From Amylibacter sp. IMCC11727 (GTDB taxonomy: Bacteria > Pseudomonadota > Alphaproteobacteria > Rhodobacterales > Rhodobacteraceae), in contig NZ_CP122960.1 in assembly GCF_029854195.1 (NCBI RefSeq), positions 998,001 to 1,062,000 of the forward strand: DNA of 64,000 nt, read 5' to 3'. Under the pieces are notes generated by a model. It saw nothing but the letters and a program-made list of their open reading frames with translations, was not told where the DNA came from and made no database searches. The position numbers were made by a program, and so were the translations under genes. Positions 52,272 to 59,463 of this stretch are shown piece by piece; position 1 is the first letter of the stretch; every line of letters begins with the position of its first letter.

Positions 52272-52916
52272 TTACTCTTTAGAGTCTTCAATCACGTATG
52301 TGGTCGTGATGTATTTGTCGTACACTGTTTTTGCGTACTTCCCGTCGAGATCCGATGCGCGGCCTTTGCGTGCAAAGCCAGAGACTTCGGTCACTGTGCG
52401 GCGGTTTTCGCGATTTGGTGCTTCGGTCAGAACCAGAGGACGTGTTTCCCCGAAAGAGGACACGGCCTGAACTTTGCTGCGGCTGACGCCGAGGCTTACC
52501 AAATAGTTGACCGCTGCACGGGCGCGGCGCAGGCCGAGCCGTTTGTTCGCAGCATTAGAACCAACTTTGTCAGTGTGACCGTAAACGCGGAAAACGATTT
52601 GTGGATGCGCTTTGATCCACTGTGCCTGTTTGCGCAAGATATTGCGAGCCGTGGCATCTAACTCTGCGGAATTAAAAGCAAAATTGATGCGGGCTGGTGC
52701 TTCTGACGCAAATTTGCGCGTCAGGTTGGCAACATAGGCGCCGTTCAGTTGTCCTGTTTGCACGGCCACGTTTGTGGCTGTTGCGACACCCAGATCGTCT
52801 TCGAGGATTTCATGGCCTGCTTCGGGGCCAATATACGAAAACAGATTATCTGTGCTGGAACATGCTGTCACAGTGAGTGCGGCAACGGCGGCGGAGGTGA
52901 TTGCAAGGGTTTTCAT
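52272..52916 (-). CDS. OmpA-family lipoprotein of the Tad cluster
   Basis: 214 residues. Lipobox LTVTAC, lipidated Cys at residue 19. The C-terminal OmpA-like domain spans about 75-190 with NFAFNSAELDATARN, VYGHTDKVGSNAANKRLGLRRARAAVNYL and SSFGETRP. It occupies the position of RcpB/CpaD between the secretin and TadZ and presumably fixes the secretin to peptidoglycan. The last 30 residues are basic and lack similarity I recognise. Confidence 0.85.
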   Translation of the reverse strand: MKTLAITSAAVAALTVTACSSTDNLFSYIGPEAGHEILEDDLGVATATNVAVQTGQLNGAYVANLTRKFASEAPARINFAFNSAELDATARNILRKQAQWIKAHPQIVFRVYGHTDKVGSNAANKRLGLRRARAAVNYLVSLGVSRSKVQAVSSFGETRPLVLTEAPNRENRRTVTEVSGFARKGRASDLDGKYAKTVYDKYITTTYVIEDSKE

Positions 52917-52921
52917 ATCGC

Positions 52922-54340
52922 TTACTCCATCACATAGCCGTAAGAGCCGGTGAATTCCTGAGAGGAAACCGTTCCAGCGTCTTTGATGGCCTGTTTGTTT
53001 TTCCGTTTGCCAGATACATTGCCCAGAAGGAACAATTCGCTTTCGTTCGGGATGCGAACACGATCTGTTGGCAATGTGAGGCTGTCGCCATGCACAGGGG
53101 TCACAAGGTGAGGGGTCACGATGATGACCAGCTCGCTTTGCTCGCGCTGATAATTTGCACTGCGGAACAATGCGCCAAGTACTGGCACGTCACCAAGCCA
53201 AGGAACCTGTGAGTTTGCATCTGCAAAGTTGTCTTGCAGCAAGCCCGCAATGGCCATGGATTGACCGTCACGCATTTCCACAACTGTTTTTGCTTCTCTG
53301 CGAGAGAAAGACGGAATAGTTGTGCCACTGATCACGATGGTTTGTGATGTGTCGAGTGCGGAAACAGCGGTTTCGATGGTCAGGTTAATCAGATCGCCAT
53401 CAACAACAACAGGCTTGAACACCAGTTCGATGCCGAATGGTTTATAGTCGATCTTAACGCCGTCACCATCCGCAACAGGGACGGGGAATTCGCCACCCGC
53501 CAGGAAACCTGCTTCGTTACCAGAGATGGCAACCAAGTTTGGTTCGGCCAATGTGCGCACCAAACCCTTTGTTTCAAGGGCTTCGAGCATCAAGTTGATT
53601 GCGAGATCACCCGAGGTGAAACCGATGGAAAACGCGCCTTGCTGTCCAGCGGTTGCAGCGGCCACGCCACCTGTACCACCCGGGTTTTGCAAGCGGCTGC
53701 CAACGCCAATTTGGCCAACAGGGTTGCCAGCGGCGCCTGTGATATCAACGCCGATAGAGGCGGACAGGTTTTTCGCCACGGAACGCTGCATTTCTGCGAA
53801 GCGCACCTTCAGCATAACTTGCTGAGAACCGCCAACTGTCATCAGATTGGTAACGCGTTCTGGTGCATAGCGCTGGGCCAGATCAAGTGCGCGATCCAGC
53901 TTTTGTTTGCCAGACACGCGGCCAGACAAAACGATACCGTCGTTCGCGGTACGCACTTCGATACGTTCGCGCGGAAGAATTTCACGCAGACGCTCTTTGA
54001 ATTCTGCCAGATCAGGGGAGACCTGAACATCAACGTTTGTGATCAGGCGGCCGTCGGCTGCCAGCAACGTCAATGTTGTGCGTCCAGGTGCTTTGCCCAA
54101 CACATAGATGGTGCGATCCGAAAGGGTCGCGATGTCTGCGATGCCAGGGTTGGCAACGGAAAGCTCTGCGAAGGGTTCGTCGGACTCCATCACGATTGCG
54201 CGGTTTACGGATACTTTGATGCTACTCGTTGTTGCGCCACGCATGATCTTGAGCACGTTCTGTGCTTCGACGGGGGGAGCTGTAAAGCCGATTGAGCATA
54301 CGCCAATCAGGCCTGCTGTTAACAGGTTTAGTAGTTTCAT
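52922..54340 (-). CDS. rcpA: Tad outer-membrane secretin RcpA (CpaC)
   Basis: 472 residues. Signal peptide MKLLNLLTAGLIGVCSIGFTAPPVEA, then an N-domain with DEPFAELSVANPGIADIATLSDRTIYVLGKAPGRTTLTL and a BON-like repeat (ERIEVRTANDGIVLSGRVS). The secretin core has VMLKVRFAEMQRSVAKNLS, LEALETKGLVRTLAEPNLVAISG and the signature PWLGDVPVLGALFRS with ELVIIVTPHLVTPV. Multimerises into the outer-membrane pore for Flp pili. Confidence 0.96.
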   Translation of the reverse strand: MKLLNLLTAGLIGVCSIGFTAPPVEAQNVLKIMRGATTSSIKVSVNRAIVMESDEPFAELSVANPGIADIATLSDRTIYVLGKAPGRTTLTLLAADGRLITNVDVQVSPDLAEFKERLREILPRERIEVRTANDGIVLSGRVSGKQKLDRALDLAQRYAPERVTNLMTVGGSQQVMLKVRFAEMQRSVAKNLSASIGVDITGAAGNPVGQIGVGSRLQNPGGTGGVAAATAGQQGAFSIGFTSGDLAINLMLEALETKGLVRTLAEPNLVAISGNEAGFLAGGEFPVPVADGDGVKIDYKPFGIELVFKPVVVDGDLINLTIETAVSALDTSQTIVISGTTIPSFSRREAKTVVEMRDGQSMAIAGLLQDNFADANSQVPWLGDVPVLGALFRSANYQREQSELVIIVTPHLVTPVHGDSLTLPTDRVRIPNESELFLLGNVSGKRKNKQAIKDAGTVSSQEFTGSYGYVME

Positions 54341-54507
54341 GTGATCCTGCCTCTCTGAACCACTGCTGCATCGTTCCGGGTCTTTTTTGCCCGATTATTA
54401 CTCCGAACAATGCGTCAGGTCGGATTTATTATCAAGATTCAATATATTAGAAGGGGGAGTTTATGTGGGTTCTAAGCCACAGTGGATATATGTAGTGGTT
54501 CAAGACA

Positions 54508-54529
54508 CAAAAAAGGGCGCCGAAGCGCC
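54508..54529 (-). terminator. UUCG-tetraloop terminator of rcpC
   Basis: On the minus strand GGGCGC-TTCG-GCGCCC is followed by TTTTTTG. It ends the rcpC transcript, so rcpA and the genes behind it need their own promoter in the 54341-54507 gap. Confidence 0.88.
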
Positions 54530-54555
54530 CGATTTTGATTTCGTTCATTCTGGGA

Positions 54556-55383
54556 TCAGTTGCTGCAAGGGATTGGAATTTCAATCACTTCAGCGCCTTT
54601 TCGCGTCTTAATTGTACAGATCTCTTTCTCTACAACTTTGATCTCTTCGCGGCCCAGCAAATCGTCCTTGGTGATCTCGATTTGCTCTGATGTGCTTTCG
54701 TCGTCAATGCCACGCAGGGATAGCAACAGCTTGCCCGTGGATTGCGCCTGAACCAATGCGCCGATGGTTTTTACATCTGCAGCCACGGTTACGGTGCGGG
54801 CAATCGTTGTTTGATTGCGTGAGCTGTCCGCCTGCTGATCAATGGCGATCAATTCAAGGCTGTTAAGGATCAGTTTCGTTACAGTGTCGCGGTCCGTGCG
54901 GCCTGTCCAATAAACGTCAACCTTGTCACCTGGGCGCAGGAAGCCAGACACACCAGATGCAACGTCCACACGGATGGCAAAGGCGCGCATCCCTTTTTTC
55001 AAGCGGGAAGACACGCCAGCGTCTTCGCCAATGCCCGTCACTTTGGAGGCCAAAATTGCTTCGCCTTTTTCCATGGTGCGGATGACTGTGCGGAATTCAC
55101 CTTCTTCGATGTTGCCGATCAAATCTTCGATTTTGTCGAATGCGTTTTCTGGAACAGCTGCCACTGGAAACTCGACCGCTTTAACGTGCTCTTTGGTCAG
55201 AGCTGTGCCGTAGGGGAGTTCTTCGTTCGCGATGAAAACAGTGGCAAGATCAATCTTTTCGACCTTTACCTCTTTGTTTTTCAAGGCTGTTTCGTATTGG
55301 TTGAATCGTTCCATAGCAAGATAGACAGCGCCACCCGCGATCGCGATCCCCATGAAAAGTACCAGTGCAAAGATAATACGCAT
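54556..55383 (-). CDS. rcpC: Tad assembly protein RcpC (CpaB)
   Basis: 275 residues. One N-terminal helix (FALVLFMGIAIAGGAVYLA) followed by a SAF domain (about 50-115, VFIANEELPYGTALTKEHVKAVEFPVA) and a CpaB-type RcpC domain with MRAFAIRVDVASGVSGFLRPGDKVDVYWTGR. Found in every Tad locus; its biochemical role is open, maybe binding the secretin or peptidoglycan. Separated from rcpA by a terminator and 215 bases. Confidence 0.93.
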   Translation of the reverse strand: MRIIFALVLFMGIAIAGGAVYLAMERFNQYETALKNKEVKVEKIDLATVFIANEELPYGTALTKEHVKAVEFPVAAVPENAFDKIEDLIGNIEEGEFRTVIRTMEKGEAILASKVTGIGEDAGVSSRLKKGMRAFAIRVDVASGVSGFLRPGDKVDVYWTGRTDRDTVTKLILNSLELIAIDQQADSSRNQTTIARTVTVAADVKTIGALVQAQSTGKLLLSLRGIDDESTSEQIEITKDDLLGREEIKVVEKEICTIKTRKGAEVIEIPIPCSN

Positions 55384-55530
55384 TTTCTTACCCGCTCTTT
55401 TGTCGAAGGAAAGCCCTTCGGTGAACCTGGACTAGGTTCGGTTAAACTCGTTGATCACCACAGTGTTGCGCCTCGGCGCTTTTGTTTGTTGCATCCTCTA
55501 GGTGGAACGCTTGATCATGGTGTTTTCACC

Positions 55531-55562
55531 AAAAAAACGCGAAGCGATCATGTGATCGTCGC
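55531..55562 (-). terminator. Terminator of the flp operon
   Basis: On the minus strand a hairpin with CGATCA-CA-TGATCG and flanking GCGA/TCGC pairs (two-base bulge) is followed by seven T residues. Confidence 0.7.
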
Positions 55563-55609
55563 GGCATGCAAGGGTTTTTTGGATTTGCTGCCGCTTTCGC
55601 GCGGTGTGA

Positions 55610-55633
55610 GCGAAGGGTTCGAAAACCCTTCGC
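55610..55633 (-). other. Hairpin between flp and its terminator
   Basis: GCGAAGGGTT/AACCCTTCGC, perfect 10-bp stem with a 4-base loop, 17 bases behind the flp stop. No T-run; may stabilise the pilin mRNA or reduce readthrough. Confidence 0.5.
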
Positions 55634-55649
55634 CACTAGCATCATCAGC

Positions 55650-55823
55650 TTATGATACGGAAGTCGCAGAAAGCTGAGTGTTGATGTCGGAAGCCAAGTC
55701 TTCCATGCCGCCGCGGATCGCGGAAACAACTACGCCACCAACCAGAACCAAAGCTGCTGTCAGAACAACCCAGTCAACTGTTACTGCGCCGTCTTCGTCT
55801 TTTGTGAATTTAAAAAGTTTCAT
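55650..55823 (-). CDS. flp: Flp-type pilin, copy 2 (downstream)
   Basis: 57 residues from ATG 55823. Leader MKLFKFTKDEDG with Gly at the cleavage site, then AVTVDWVVLTAALVLVGG with the hydrophobic helix, and a C-terminal amphipathic tail of about 20 residues. Identical in protein to the copy at 55853-56026. The pilin motif has DW in place of the EY pair of most Flp pilins. Processed by TadV to a mature 45-residue subunit. Longer frames starting upstream run through the other copy and are not the gene. Confidence 0.93.
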   Translation of the reverse strand: MKLFKFTKDEDGAVTVDWVVLTAALVLVGGVVVSAIRGGMEDLASDINTQLSATSVS

Positions 55824-55852
55824 AGTGTGATCCTCCAAAGATCGCGTATCGA

Positions 55853-56026
55853 TTAAGATACAGATGTTGCTGAAAGTTGTGTGTTGATGTCGGAAGCCAA
55901 GTCTTCCATGCCGCCGCGGATCGCGGAAACAACTACACCACCAACCAGAACCAGAGCGGCTGTCAGAACAACCCAATCTACAGTTACGGCGCCATCTTCG
56001 TCTTTGGTAAATTTAAACAGTTTCAT
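55853..56026 (-). CDS. flp: Flp-type pilin, copy 1 (upstream)
   Basis: 57 residues from ATG 56026, preceded by GGAGGG 7-8 bases away. Protein identical to the downstream copy; nucleotide differences are synonymous. First gene of the Tad series with a long structured leader (56027-56149). A frame that opens at 56098 adds 24 residues without family similarity and is not chosen. Confidence 0.93.
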   Translation of the reverse strand: MKLFKFTKDEDGAVTVDWVVLTAALVLVGGVVVSAIRGGMEDLASDINTQLSATSVS

Positions 56027-56041
56027 TTTTGTACCCTCCAA

Positions 56042-56149
56042 GGTCACATTTGATTTTTCTAAGGCTTCGGCTTGTTTTGATTTGGACCTTCTCGTCAAAG
56101 TCCGTATCGCTTCGTCCTATGAGCAATAGTTATACGGGTAAATGTGACC
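56042..56149 (-). promoter_or_regulatory. Long-range paired leader of flp
   Basis: On the minus strand GGTCACATTT (plus 56140-56149) can pair perfectly with AAATGTGACC (plus 56042-56051), which ends 5 bases before the GGAGGG of flp. Inside, GGACTTT/AAGGTCC (56097-56103 with 56084-56090) forms a second hairpin with a 6-base loop. The outer stem would sit right beside the ribosome binding site. Confidence 0.5.
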
Positions 56150-56214
56150 GCATTTTGGCGCACAAACTTGGATTTTCATTCTTTGGTAACTTTTTCGCAG
56201 AAAATTTGTAAAAC

Positions 56215-56234
56215 TGTTTTAAAACAAACGTTTG
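56215..56234. promoter_or_regulatory. Two overlapping palindromes between flp and the transglycosylase
   Basis: TGTTTTAAAACA (56215-56226) and CAAACGTTTG (56225-56234) overlap by two bases in a roughly 350-bp AT-rich divergent intergenic region (56027-56381). Possible operator; no binding protein can be named. Confidence 0.35.
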
Positions 56235-56381
56235 AGTGGTGATCTATTTTTGAAAAAACTTGAATCGACTTGTTTGCAACAGGCTTTTTGACAAAATCGC
56301 CACAGTTCAAACACACAATTTTCTAGCTTTACGTCCCAATTTTTGCGATTCCTGCTTTAACAAAAAGAAAAGAGCAGTGAC

Positions 56382-57254
56382 TTGACCCGGTTTTCCACAC
56401 CTTTTGCGGCCCTGGCCGTTGTTTGCCTTGCGCTTTCTGGTGGTTTTGCGCCTGAAATTGCGTCTGCCGAGATCGTATTCAAAAAAGCAAAGCCGAAAAA
56501 GAGCGGGGGATCGCGGATTAACATCCAGATTACGCCCGAGGAAGACTACTATAAGAACGAACACAAAAAGAAATTGGAGAAGAAAGCAGCTGGAGATGGG
56601 GATACTGCAGAACCTGCGGCCGATGTTGCAGGGGCCGATCAGGCGATAAAACCTGCTGATTTACAGGATTGGTTTTGGACCGCAAATTCGCCCTCTATTA
56701 AAGAAGCCAGTTCAGGGCGGTTGGATACGGCGATGAAAGCGCTGTCATCAAACCCATCCAAAGCTGCGAAATTTTCGGCCAATATCGGACAAATGCAAAA
56801 GCTGGCGGATGCCCATGGCGGCGATATTCTTTTGGCCACTTTGGGAAAAGACGTATCACCTGCGTTTGTGTTGGCTGTGATCGGGGTTGAATCGGGCGGA
56901 CGTGCCGAGGCGGTGAGCAGTGCAGGGGCCGTTGGTTTGATGCAGTTGATCCCAGAAACCGCCACACGGTTTGGCGTAACAGACAGTACAGACCCGAGCC
57001 AGAACATCAAAGGGGGCACGGCCTATCTTGATTGGTTGCTTAAAGAATTCAAACGAGACCCGTTGCTGGCATTGGCTGGATACAATGCGGGTGAAGGGGC
57101 CGTGCGCAAACACAATGGGGTGCCGCCTTATGCGGAGACACGGGCCTATGTGCCCAAAGTTGTTGCGGCATGGCAAGTTGCACGCACCTTATGTATGACA
57201 CCCCCAAAATACGTTACAGACGGATGCGTCTTTAGATCGAGCAAGAAAAAATGA
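56382..57254 (+). CDS. Secreted lytic transglycosylase (SLT domain)
   Basis: 290 residues from TTG 56382 (AAAGAG upstream). Signal peptide TRFSTPFAALAVVCLALSGGFA. A basic, Lys-rich segment (about 30-65) precedes a linker and the SLT domain (about 155-275): AVIGVESGGRAEAVSSAGAVGLMQLIPETATRFGV with the catalytic Glu, ALAGYNAGEGAV and PPYAETRAYVPKV. It cleaves peptidoglycan with 1,6-anhydro formation; its place between flp and the arabinose genes suggests a role in opening the wall for the pilus. ATGA overlap with the next gene. Confidence 0.9.
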   Translation: MTRFSTPFAALAVVCLALSGGFAPEIASAEIVFKKAKPKKSGGSRINIQITPEEDYYKNEHKKKLEKKAAGDGDTAEPAADVAGADQAIKPADLQDWFWTANSPSIKEASSGRLDTAMKALSSNPSKAAKFSANIGQMQKLADAHGGDILLATLGKDVSPAFVLAVIGVESGGRAEAVSSAGAVGLMQLIPETATRFGVTDSTDPSQNIKGGTAYLDWLLKEFKRDPLLALAGYNAGEGAVRKHNGVPPYAETRAYVPKVVAAWQVARTLCMTPPKYVTDGCVFRSSKKK

Positions 57255-58672
57255 CTGAAAAACGCCCTCTCGCCGTGGATATCGACGGCACATTCCTCAA
57301 AACGGACATGCTGTTCGAAGGATTTTGGCTCGCACTGGGCAAACAGCCGATGAATACGCTGAAAACCGTGGCCCGCCATTGGACGGATCGTGCCCGATTG
57401 AAGCGGGAAATCACAGAACTGGCTGATGTGAACGTGGAACTGTTGCCTGTGAACCCTGACATTCAGGCCTATATGGAGCAGGCGCGCGAAGATGGTCGTG
57501 AAGTGATTTTCGCTTCGGCCAGTGATGAAAGCCTTGTTCAACGGTTGGCGGATCACCACGGGGTTGAAGGACAGCACATTGGATCGAATGGGGATGTGAA
57601 CCTGAAGGGATCGGCCAAAGCGGTTGCGTTGAACGCGCGATTTGGCGAGGGCAACTATGCCTATGCGGGGGATCAACGGTTGGATTTGGCCGTTTGGAAA
57701 TGCGCGGGTGAGGCAATTGTTGTTGGCCACCATCCAGGTGTGACGAAGCAATTGGAAGATGAAGGTGTTGAAGTTGTCCAACTGAAAAAGTCGTGGTCGC
57801 GACGGTCTTTGGCCAAAGGGTTGCGCCCGCATCAGTGGGTTAAGAACATTCTATTGTTGTTGCCTTTGATTGCGGCACATTCGCTCGATCCGATGGCGCT
57901 GTTGCGTGTTGTTCTGGCGATTGCTGCGTTTTCGGCAGCGGCGTCATCCATTTATGTGGTGAATGATCTGTTGGATTTAGAAGCGGATCGGCTGCACCCA
58001 AAAAAACGCTTCCGCCCATTGGCGGCGGGATCGGCGCGCATACCTGATGCGATGTTGACCTCTGTGGCGCTGGGTATTTTTGCGCTGGGGGTTGGATATA
58101 TCATATCTTGGCCGCTATTTTGGGTGATCGCGCTCTATATGGCGTTGTCTTTGTCTTATTCTTTGAAACTGAAAAAGATGCGTTGGGTGGATATTGCAAC
58201 GCTTGCGGGGCTTTATACGCTGCGCGTGATTGCGGGGGCGTTGGCGGCGCAGGTTGTGGCGTCCGGCTGGATGGTTGCGTTTATCTTTCCAACGTTTTTG
58301 GCGCTGGGCTGTGTGAAACGTCTTACCGAACTGACGCTGGCGAAATCAGATGGCAAAGTGCCAGGACGTGGATATCGCCGATCTGACCGTGAGGATTTGT
58401 TGAATGTGGCCGGGCTTGGCGTGTTCTTTTCGCTGGTAATTTTTCTGCTTTACACGTTTAGCGCCACGGCCGTGTCTTTGTACGACGACCTTTGGCTGCT
58501 GCGTTTGGCGATTATTCCGCTGGCGTTGTGGCAGATTCGGATGGTGATCTTGGGGTGGCAGGGCAAACAGGATTACGATCCGATTGTATTTGCCATGCGC
58601 GATAAGACAGGGATCATGATTATCACGGTGACCGTGCTGATCTTGTTCTATGCGTCAGGGTCAATTGTGTAA
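57251..58672 (+). CDS. HAD phosphatase-UbiA fusion, decaprenyl-phosphate phosphoribosyltransferase-like
   Basis: 473 residues. Residues 1-175 are a HAD domain: AVDIDGTFLKTD (nucleophile D9 and D11), FASASDESL and the late GDQRLDLAVW. Residues 190-473 are a UbiA prenyltransferase with about eight helices and the motif NDLLDLEADRLHPKKRFRPL (about 239-258), the DPPR-synthase (Rv3806c) type NDxxDxxxDxxHPxKxxRP. The fusion would join phosphoribosyl transfer from PRPP to a polyprenyl phosphate with dephosphorylation of the 5-phosphate, steps done by Rv3806c and Rv3807c in mycobacteria. Convergent to the DprE2/DprE1 genes, overlapped by ATGA with the transglycosylase. Confidence 0.85.
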   Translation: MTEKRPLAVDIDGTFLKTDMLFEGFWLALGKQPMNTLKTVARHWTDRARLKREITELADVNVELLPVNPDIQAYMEQAREDGREVIFASASDESLVQRLADHHGVEGQHIGSNGDVNLKGSAKAVALNARFGEGNYAYAGDQRLDLAVWKCAGEAIVVGHHPGVTKQLEDEGVEVVQLKKSWSRRSLAKGLRPHQWVKNILLLLPLIAAHSLDPMALLRVVLAIAAFSAAASSIYVVNDLLDLEADRLHPKKRFRPLAAGSARIPDAMLTSVALGIFALGVGYIISWPLFWVIALYMALSLSYSLKLKKMRWVDIATLAGLYTLRVIAGALAAQVVASGWMVAFIFPTFLALGCVKRLTELTLAKSDGKVPGRGYRRSDREDLLNVAGLGVFFSLVIFLLYTFSATAVSLYDDLWLLRLAIIPLALWQIRMVILGWQGKQDYDPIVFAMRDKTGIMIITVTVLILFYASGSIV

Positions 58673-58679
58673 GCAATTT

Positions 58680-58696
58680 TTGGGGCGCTGCCCCAA
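58680..58696. terminator. Terminator-like hairpin between convergent genes
   Basis: TTGGGGC-GCT-GCCCCAA, 8 bases behind the UbiA fusion stop. Precedes a variant of the recurring element (GAGATATTT...AAGAAG at 58702-58724). Confidence 0.5.
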
Positions 58697-58701
58697 ACCC
58701 C

Positions 58702-58724
58702 GAGATATTTCTGCTCACAAGAAG
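58702..58724 (+). repeat. Recurring intergenic element, copy 6 (variant)
   Basis: GAGATATTTCTGCTCACAAG... variant, one base longer, behind the GGGGC-GCT-GCCCC hairpin. It ends two bases before the stop of the convergent DprE2 gene. Confidence 0.45.
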
Positions 58725-58725
58725 A

Positions 58726-59463
58726 TCACACCGACAGCTTTTTAAAGATCGGTTCGGGGATCGATTTGATGATTGCCATGATATAGCGCCAGAACCACGG
58801 CGTGTAGAGTGTGTTCTTTTTCTTTTCATGTGCAGTCCACAGATCATCTGCGATTTGATCAGGGGAGGCGACGAGGAACATGCCCTCAATCCCCCAGGTC
58901 ATGGCGGTGTCTACAAAGCCCGGTTTCACGGTGACCACATGGCCGCCGGAGCGGTTAAGGCGGTTGCGCAAGCCTGATAGGTAGGTGTGAAAACCAGCCT
59001 TAGCTGACCCATAGGTGTAATTGCCAATGCGGCCGCGATCCCCCGCAACCGAACCGATACCCAGAACCGTGCCGCCTTTGCGCTCTTCCATGATCGGCGC
59101 GAGGCCGTGAAGGAAATTGGCAGGACCTGTGAAATTGTCTTGGATTGTGAAGTCACCGATGCTTGGGTCGGCGTCCACGTCATCCTGTGGGGCCATGGAA
59201 CCGACGAATACGGCGGCATTGATGAGGCCTTCGTTCTTTTTCGCGGCCTTGTAGATGGCTGTGAAGGATTTTGGATCACGGGCGTCAAACACCACGGGCG
59301 TGGCAGATGCAGCACCCCGCGCGGTGCAATCAGATGCGGTGCGGGCCAAATCGTCTTTGTCACGGGCGGCCAAAACGACATGCGCGCCCATTGTGGCAGC
59401 CTTGCGAGCGAATGCGCGGCCCATGGAAGAGCTTGCGCCAAGGATGATCCATGTCTGTGTCAT
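58726..59463 (-). CDS. dprE2: DprE2-like SDR: decaprenylphosphoryl-2-keto-ribose reductase
   Basis: 245 residues, short-chain dehydrogenase. NADH site ILGASSSMGRAFARKAA (7-23), catalytic Tyr-Lys in YTYGSAKAGFHTYLSGL (Y..SAK) near 148-165, and a C-terminal hydrophobic helix (TPWFWRYIMAIIKSIP) for membrane association. Together with DprE1, whose stop overlaps its start by four bases, it epimerises polyprenylphosphoryl-ribose to the arabinose form at C2. The combination and order support the assignment more than the SDR fold alone. Confidence 0.85.
   Translation of the reverse strand: MTQTWIILGASSSMGRAFARKAATMGAHVVLAARDKDDLARTASDCTARGAASATPVVFDARDPKSFTAIYKAAKKNEGLINAAVFVGSMAPQDDVDADPSIGDFTIQDNFTGPANFLHGLAPIMEERKGGTVLGIGSVAGDRGRIGNYTYGSAKAGFHTYLSGLRNRLNRSGGHVVTVKPGFVDTAMTWGIEGMFLVASPDQIADDLWTAHEKKKNTLYTPWFWRYIMAIIKSIPEPIFKKLSV

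Noticed and set aside
58680..58696. GGGGC-GCT-GCCCC hairpin as a certain rho-independent terminator
   Set aside because: No T-run on either strand at the right side; reported with low confidence as terminator-like only.
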